In this document: positions 57,449 through 64,000 of the stretch, piece by piece
How positions within the stretch are numbered: position 1 is the stretch's first letter
How the letters are laid out: every line of letters starts with the position of its first letter
Assembly: GCA_003415625.1 (NCBI GenBank)
Contig: PYIU01000003.1
Location: forward strand, 1,488,001-1,552,000
Reading direction: 5' to 3'
DNA: 64,000 nucleotides
DNA from: Aquanectria penicillioides
Lineage: Eukaryota > Ascomycota > Sordariomycetes > Hypocreales > Nectriaceae
Made by a program: the position numbers and the translations under genes
The notes under the pieces: model-generated
Told to the model about the DNA's origin: nothing
The model's database searches: none
What the model saw: the letters and a program-made list of their open reading frames with translations, nothing else

Positions 57449-58216
57449 GCACCAAGCCGGACGTCGTTGGGGCGGTACGCCGTCATCAAGAAGCATCTGA
57501 GCAAGGTATAAACAAACAGCTCAAGCATGGAAACAAACCCATGTTTTATTTTGGAAGAAGCAAACAAACCCGACAGGCAAGCATGGGAAAGGCAGGTACG
57601 GTGTTTTTTTTTTATGTGGAACTTCAATCGGAGGCTTGGGTTTGGCGGGGGGGTGAGCATCTTCCTTCTTCATCAATGGTGTTGTTCAGGCGGCGAGGGA
57701 ACATGTAAGAGAATCACAAACCCGGGGTAAAAAAAAAAAAATTAGCTCCGCTCCAAGGTTACGGAAATCACAAGACTAGGCGGATGTAGTATTTTTAATA
57801 AAGTCTCTGTTTGAGGCTATTTTGGCTATTCTGCTTGATGAAAATTGCGAGGTTTTTTTTTTTGGGCGTAGTTGAGCAATGTATGCACATGTAGGCATGC
57901 ATTTCCTCAACTTATAAATGTCCTTTCTACCATGCTGAGCCACCGATGTAGCAAATGTGTGGCTGAAAACACACAAATGGCCATTACATGGGTTCCCAAT
58001 CCTGAAACCGGTGGTCATGTCACGATTGCGTTGTTCCTGAGACTTTATTTAAATTGGTTGGTAATTGAAAGCCCAGCCTCAGCCCCTGCCGTTGAGAGCA
58101 TCAACTATTTGAACTATTGGCAAGTTTCGCAATTGGAGGTGCCTGCAGTCGATGCGTGTGTACCTTGCGTGTGAGGCGGCATTCGAAGGTTGATTCAGTG
58201 TGCTTTCTAGGCTCCC
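57449..58216. other. Intergenic, AT-richer
   Basis: About 0.77 kb with several poly-T/poly-A runs (57604-57613, 57728-57741, 57853-57862). A weak open frame at 57872-58174 could be an upstream fragment of the ankyrin-like gene but shows no clear domain. Confidence 0.4.
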
Positions 58217-60132
58217 GTGCAGGACATGACCACGACCGTCCTGCCACAGCATGGTTTTCCTTTACTCCTCAGCCAACCTCACATTTTCTCTGGTCCTTCT
58301 TTTTTCTCTCATTGTCACCTCAATAATTGCTCGTCTTTTTGGTGCTCTCTATCAACAATTCCAGGGCAGTTATGTCCATTATATACCGCTCTCATGGGTG
58401 TCCAGAGGATTTCTCTGGGCTTTCAGAATCCTAAGTTTACCACGTTTCTTTCTCCTCGGTACTCTCTCAACAGACGGTTGAGTTATGCCACTAACATAAA
58501 CTTAGAAAGTCCAAAAAAAAAACCCTTCTTTTTGTCACATATTTTGGAACGGACGCGATGTAGTCGAGTATCATATCACATGGGATTTGGATCTTTGGAC
58601 ATTACCACGTCCACAAAATCCAAGGAGCGAGTTCGGAAAAAAGTCAAGACACCCCACGTTGACGAAAATCATTGGTTCAAGGATGATGTTGAAGAAATTA
58701 CACCAAATGCTTCTCTTATTCGTAGAACAATTGGAAAGATGCTAAAGATGCGGACAATTCACTGCCACACGGCCTATGGAAACATCTCGGGGATTCCTTC
58801 ACTCCATGTCAATCGGCTATTACCACCGGACTATCCCGTTTTCCGCTTTGTAGCAAAAGGTCTCATGGCGGAGTTCCAGAACCTTTTAATTCAGAACCAG
58901 GCATCGCTGAGAGATCATGACGAAATTGGAGCTTCACTTCTCCTGGGACGTCTGACAAAAGTTATCTACCAACCCAAAACTAACATTGTGCAGTATGCAA
59001 CATATCATTGTCAACCAGAAATGTGTCGATTCCTTGTCGGTTATGGGATAGACATGGACCATGTAGGGTCTTACCAGACAAAAAGAATGGGCAATGCAGA
59101 TAATCTTAGGTATGGACGAAGAACAAAACTAAACGAAGCCATACGTTCCACTGGCTTCTTTCAACATAGTGCCTCTGCATATTACGGTCCTTTCAAGGTT
59201 ACCCAGACCGATGTTTTCATCAAGGTGGATATGCATGAGCTGGTCAAGTTTAAGCAATGCTGCCAGGCCCTGCTGGACGTAGGAGCAGACCCTACGACTA
59301 ATTGTTTCGCATTCGGCCGGACCACAACAAGTTCATTAGAAACAATATTTTCCACCATACGTTTAGGATGAAAAAGGTATTCAGACTATGCCCCTTTTGA
59401 TTCAGAGCTCATGTGCATTTTAGGATTTGATGGATTTTTTTCTAAACCAGTCGAGCCCATTTTGTGACATCAAGTCCGACCCAATCAGTCCCCATCAGCC
59501 ATCTCTCTTTCTATCTTTCTGCAATGTGGAAAGCTGGACTGCCGAAGGATTTTATTTTTACTGAGAGAGGGGCCGACATTCAATCTCGGGATAGGAACAG
59601 CAGACCATGCCTTCACATATGTGTCGACAATTTTGGAAACATATCCAGATCGCCACAAGTAATTTGCAACACTTGGGTAAGTTTAGTCCGAAGCGGTACT
59701 GATATATTTGCCACAGATATATTTAACCTGCCTGCATTAGAGATAACGTACCATATAAAGGGGCCAATTGCAGACGGTAAGAAAGGCGATATCTGGGACG
59801 CTGTTCTTGCTGAGCTCGGATACGACATTTCGATATTTCCCAGGAATAACCCAAGGGTAGCAACATACGACAGATACTGGTCCCCTATGAATTTCAAGAT
59901 GCTTTGTCAAGGGAAAGAAGATCTTTGTCCGTATTACGACGAGGAGGAGCTGCTCCGGCAGATTAATGAGTACGAGGCAAGATATTTGCCGAGCTCGGAA
60001 TGGGAATAGGAAACTAAATACTCGGATTCTATAGGTTGTTCCGATTCGGATTCATCAAGTGACGGCGGTGTTCAGTTAAGCGATGACTACAACGGAGACG
60101 AGGACGATAATGAGACATCTTCGGACACATAG
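58217..60132 (+). pseudogene. Degenerate ankyrin-like fungal gene, unknown function
   Basis: A fragmented coding region resembling the large, lineage-specific ankyrin-type proteins of filamentous fungi. The best part starts at ATG 58580 (MGFGSLDITTSTKSKERVRK). Ankyrin-like pieces are QNLLIQNQASLRDHDEIGAS, then a segment with QPEMCRFLVGYGIDMDHVG, and later CQALLDVGADPTT. After a stop at 59369-59371 the protein resumes (DYAPFDSELMCILGFDGF), shifts frame at TTTT near 59460, and continues as ERGADIQSRDRNSRPCLHIC to a TAG at 60007-60009. Beyond that TAG the same frame stays open for 40 more codons with an acidic Ser/Asp tail ending at 60132. A hydrophobic open frame at 58251-58481 may be the true N-terminus in another frame. 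Some breaks may be sequence errors, so an intact gene is possible. The region is more AT-rich than its neighbours. Confidence 0.5.
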
Positions 60133-60534
60133 ATGAATAAACATCAAAACGCACAACGCAACGGTGACCGCATACCCTTTCGTACCACAGACATGTGTAT
60201 TACTTCGACATCATCAACATAAATTCGGAACCGCTGTCCCACCGCAGCAGACATGAATACCGTGATACCACAATCCTGTTTAAATGCTCCTCCGGTTTTT
60301 TTAATTTGCCTCACCAATATGTCCCCCTCTTTTCTTGACTGAAGCTTCCTCGTCCCCACAGCACAGGCATTTCTTCAGGTTCATCTGAGATCATAAAACC
60401 TGGGCCAAGTCTAACCGTCCGCAACGCCTTCTCGTGTGCCCCCAAATGCAATTCAAACTCCCAATGCGAACATCGCCCACTGCCGCCGCGTTGTCTGTTT
60501 CCGCCTTGAAATAGGCCGGCCAAAGCGAGCTCTA
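60133..60534. other. Convergent 3' spacer, ankyrin-like gene / pik1
   Basis: About 0.4 kb between the last stop of the ankyrin-like remnant and the pik1 stop. No gene was recognised. Confidence 0.5.
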
Positions 60535-63500
60535 TTAGTATATACCTTGCGTGCGGTATTGGAAAGTATCATAACTGCGGTCGCGTTAGAGGTGCCAAAC
60601 TCGGGGAATTGCTGTGACGAAGACTTACAGCCGAGTGTAGTAGCTACCAAACGACTTGGCAACCAAGTCATTCTCAACAAACTGTTCAGCCTCATCAGCG
60701 CTGAGGTGAAGCTGGAATCGCTGTCGTAGAGTGTTGGTGACTTGAGCAACTCCGACGGCGAAGCATGGCATGTTGGAATTGTGGCCCATCATCGCAACCA
60801 AGTCGATAATGTTATCAGCAGAACGGCGAAGCGCTATTAGTTGTCAGAACATTCCACGGCAAAATCAGCGATATTTTCTTGAGAGTAGCTTACCTTGGAA
60901 GGCCTGTTTGCACAGCTTCTTATAATCCTCGTAGTCTGGTGACCCGAGTCCACCCAAAACGTCCACGTACTCGTGCGTCAATTTGAACGGGGCTGCTTCA
61001 AAGCCAACTGAGCCAGGAGAGTTCGACAGCATGAATCCGAAATCAATGTGGATGATGTGGCCCTCACTGTCTATCAGTACGTTTCCGTTGTGTCGATCTT
61101 TGAGCTGCAAGATGTACGATATCATGCTATATGCGGCCAAAGATCTCTTGAACGCATCGACGCCAGCCTTAAACGGCTTACTATCGGGCGTCCCAAAGGC
61201 CCTGAGAAAGTGGTCCTTCAGAGTAGCGATGCGATGTCTGGGGTTAGCGCCAGATTCAACAGAGGCAAGTGTAAGGCTTCGCTTAAGTGAATGCAATGAC
61301 ACGCCGCTGGTGATGGTCTCAACTAGACCGCCAGACTCGCCAGTGACCAGCATTCGCATCCGCTTCACCCACACATCGACATCGGCATCTATCCAGATCT
61401 TGTGGCATACGTCAATCAGCTGGCAGGCAAAAGCCTCCTGTCGCAAATCGGCACCGGTCTTGACAATTACGCTGACCAAATCCCAATTCTTCATCCAACC
61501 ATAGGGCGATGATTTGCGAATCCGCTCCTTTTTGGCCTCCCAGGCTTCGCCAAAGACAGCCGCACTGGGATCATCACGATCGCCCCGCCGCTGTACACCT
61601 CCTGTCTTGATGTCGTTCTCCATTCGCTCTCTGCCAGCACTGGCGTTTAAGTTGGAGTCAATTGGCGCGTCTTCCTCCAGATCTGGATTGCTCTGGGCCA
61701 GAGGGGTCGTATTTGCTCTCGCCATGATTGTATCAAAAGTCGGCCCGTGCTCGTCCGTCTCAAAGCTCTGCTCCTCCAAACTCTGCATACTCGCAATAAT
61801 CTTGGCTCTGATTGCGGCCACCTCCTGCTTCGGACGTTTCCCACTGGTGGCATCAAGTTGGGCGAGCATCTGAGAGGCGGTTCTCATGTGGGTCGCAAGC
61901 GCTGAGAAATCAGGTTGGTCTGCAGAATTGTTTCGCTGAATCGGCAGGGTCATTCTTCGGCCCAGAGGGCCAGGGCTGGCTGACCTAGAGTTGATTGTCC
62001 CAGAACTCCTGGGCGTTCCCATTTCCGTCGTCGACGAAGCTGTTGTTGTCCCGCTGGGGAGACGCTGGGCAGGACGATGCTGGCTCACTCGCGGGGAGTA
62101 ACTGATTGAATCGTCTTCAAAGCCCCTGATCAAAGGAGAGCTCCCCAAATCGCCAGATGTGGGCTCAAAGACGCTATCAACAGGAGGCTCAGGGGCCCTG
62201 ACCGTTGGCGACATTCGAGGGGAGTCTGACAGGTCAAATATGCGCTTTGTGTTAGAATTGTCACTCAGCAAGGTGCCCAAAAGACGCTGGTTGTCGGGTG
62301 TATCGGGGTCAAAGGAGAAGTCATCTCTGAGAACCTCTACCATAATCAGATACGGTACCTTCTCGGCGCTGTTCAACACTGTGGCCTCGGCAGGATTCAC
62401 GCGCACGATTCGATGATGGCGACTCTTTCCGGGGGCTCCATTCACTAAGGTGGGAGGGCAGATGACAGGGATGTCGACCTCGGCAGGGAGGTCCTGAGAA
62501 ATCAGGGCGAGTTCGGCGCGAAGAGCGCTCATACGGGCAGGCTTCGGTACGAGGACAAGGCGATTTGAGATACCCTCCAACGCACTCAAAAACTGGGTCT
62601 CGGATCTGAAGTAGTGTTGTCGCAGAAGCCTCGTCTTCTGAATTGGAGATAGTTCTGTCGCATTGAGAAGAGCCTTGGAGTGGTGGGAATGCCTCCGACC
62701 AATTCCATCACCCGGTCTCGGCGACACGCCTGCCGACGCGGGTGCTGGTATGGGTGTCGTTGGTCTCGTGGCAGGCCGGGGTGACGGCAAGGGAAGGGAA
62801 GATGTGCTGAGTCTAGCTTCCAGGGACTTCATCTCCAGGGCGGATGCCCTCTTTGTGTCGACAGGAGTCTTCGATCTTGCCACGGGAGAGGCTAATGGAG
62901 AATCTGAGGTGCCCCGAGTCAACCTGGGAGGCTCTCTCGAAGGGTCCCTGGAGGGGTTTCTGGAACCCTTGGGGTCTGGTGCACTGAAGGTCCTCCCAGC
63001 TTCTCGTACACGCCTCGATCGCGAGCTTCCTGTATTGATCGTGTTGGCTCGGGCTGGTTTGACATTCTCCTTGGGTTCCTGAGTAATGTCGATCACCGGC
63101 TGCGGCTTGCGTGCTTGCGCAACAGCCAGGGGGCCGGCCCATCTAGGAAACATGGGCAAGGCGACACTCGCCAGCACGAAGCTGGACAAAACCGTGACAG
63201 GTAGTACATTTTCTTTGATCTTCTCATTGCGAGCGGTATCAGCCAGGCCAAAAACGATGTGCTGGACTTTATTATACACTCGGCGGCAGGTCTGGAAGGC
63301 TTCGGACTGCGGATTCGATGCGAGATCGTGGAGGTAGCTCTGGAAAAGCCAGAAGGTCTACATTGGATCGTCAGTCAGCTTGCCATCCAACTTGGGGCAG
63401 CGTCCCACGCAAGAGCTCATTCAACCCTTGATTACATACCAACAGCGCGGCCGTAACGGATTCCTCGCACAAGTCCAACAAAAACTCCTCCAGGGCCATT

Positions 63501-63875
63501 GACTCATTGTCGACGCTGATTATAAGGTGACATAGCTGCGGCAGGAAGAATTCAATGTCCTCGTAGGGGAACTGGCGCAGCTTGTTGCAGAGGACATAGT
63601 GAATCCCCACGTGGTCGGCGTAGCGGCTTCAGCGCGACAGGTGGCATTAGCAATTGCAACAAGACACGATGCGGCGGCGACAGAAGGGGTATCCGGGTTT
63701 GGATGGGCATGGTGATGGAAGCGCGGAAGAAAAGGCGACGGAAAAACGTCAAAGGGGTCTAGCTTGTACATCTGCGGGGTTGGTGAGGGACTCACGAGAG
63801 GTAGGAGACGGAGAGAAAGGGGTTGGAGTTGAAGACGTCGGACTCGAGGAATCTCTGAAGCAAGTCCCACGACAT
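60535..63875 (-). CDS. pik1: Phosphatidylinositol 4-kinase Pik1 (PI4K III beta type)
   Basis: Five segments on the minus strand: 63796-63875, 63440-63626, 60894-63357, 60629-60833 and 60535-60574. The total is 2,976 nt, encoding 991 residues with every phase consistent. Start MSWDLLQRFLESDVFNSNPF. The N-terminal lipid-kinase-unique helical region includes FPYEDIEFFLPQLCHLI. A Ser/Pro-rich middle contains the Pik1 stretch LSPIQKTRLLRQHYF. The C-terminal kinase has LKDRHNGNVLIDSEGHIIHIDFGFMLSNSPG, holding the catalytic and metal-binding Asp residues. The extreme C-terminus YDTFQYRTQGIY falls on a 13-codon last exon. Pik1 makes phosphatidylinositol 4-phosphate at the trans-Golgi (and in the nucleus in yeast), controlling secretory traffic, and is essential in yeast. 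The frame is intact throughout. The acceptor before exon 2 is AAG, less usual than CAG/TAG. Confidence 0.95.
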
Positions 63876-64000
63876 TGGGTTACGCAGGGGAGCGAGCAGC
63901 AATGGGGATCGGCTGGCTGTTCGTCATCTAGCTTCTGTCGAGCTGGGATATGGCGGAGCAGGGGAATCGGAGTGATAGATGCGCGGGCAGAGAACGACGA
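63876..64000. other. pik1 upstream end of window
   Basis: 125 nt of sequence upstream of the pik1 start, presumably its 5' leader. No other feature is visible before the window ends. Confidence 0.5.

Noticed and set aside
100..59465. Programmed ribosomal frameshifting as an explanation for the multiple frame changes
   Set aside because: Sites lack a common slippery heptamer, occur in unrelated genes, and are all corrected by a one-base addition within or beside homopolymers. Consensus error is simpler.

Overview
The window looks like nuclear DNA of a filamentous ascomycete (Pezizomycotina), most likely a sordariomycete and possibly Hypocreales. The reasons are small spliceosomal introns (about 44-170 nt, GTRNGT donors, CTAAC-type branch points, CAG/TAG acceptors), moderate GC, intergenic pyrimidine tracts, and a gene set that is housekeeping for this group. 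No rRNA, tRNA, CRISPR array, transposase, integrated virus or secondary-metabolite cluster was found. Genus and species cannot be fixed by eye.

Layout. 0.1-2.0 kb: a YAP1-binding/glomulin-like protein. 3.3-6.3 kb: a decayed sterol 3-beta-glucosyltransferase pseudogene. 6.7-7.8 kb (-): spliceosome factor Spp2. 9.2-13.9 kb: the NuA4 scaffold Eaf1/Vid21. 14.5-16.9 kb (-): endosomal/vacuolar Na+/H+ exchanger Nhx1. 18.7-19.4 kb: Arl3/ARFRP1 GTPase. 19.6-20.6 kb (-): exosome subunit Rrp45, divergent from spliceosome factor Cwc15 (20.8-21.8 kb). 21.9-23.8 kb (-): D-xylulose kinase. 26.5-28.3 kb (-): Mmt-type mitochondrial cation diffusion facilitator. 30.0-31.2 kb: SIRT4-like sirtuin. 31.2-31.9 kb (-): small mitochondrial membrane protein. 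32.2-38.6 kb: separase. 38.6-45.5 kb: long gene-poor tract with microsatellites. 45.5-48.9 kb: Zn2Cys6 transcription factor. 50.1-52.1 kb (-): ribosome-biogenesis factor Kri1. 52.8-53.6 kb: Rab5/Vps21 GTPase. 54.6-57.4 kb: RING protein with an RS/RD-rich tail. 58.2-60.1 kb: degenerate ankyrin-like gene. 60.5-63.9 kb (-): phosphatidylinositol 4-kinase Pik1.

The genes do not form a pathway. Two loose themes recur: RNA processing (Spp2, Rrp45, Cwc15, Kri1, the RING/RS protein) and Golgi/endosome traffic (Arl3, Pik1, Rab5, Nhx1). Several gene pairs are divergent and share short promoters.

The most important caution is technical. Five otherwise well-conserved genes, including essential separase, are broken by frameshifts that are all restored by adding one base, usually inside a homopolymer run. 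When those bases are added on paper, exon phases and total lengths close exactly. This looks like a consensus error rather than biology, so affected genes are annotated as CDS with the break sites given. The sterol glucosyltransferase locus is different: it also has true stops and missing segments. No convincing undescribed system was found. The best leads are the RING/RS protein, the GC-AG intron in xylulokinase, the in-frame optional intron in eaf1 and the ankyrin-like orphan.
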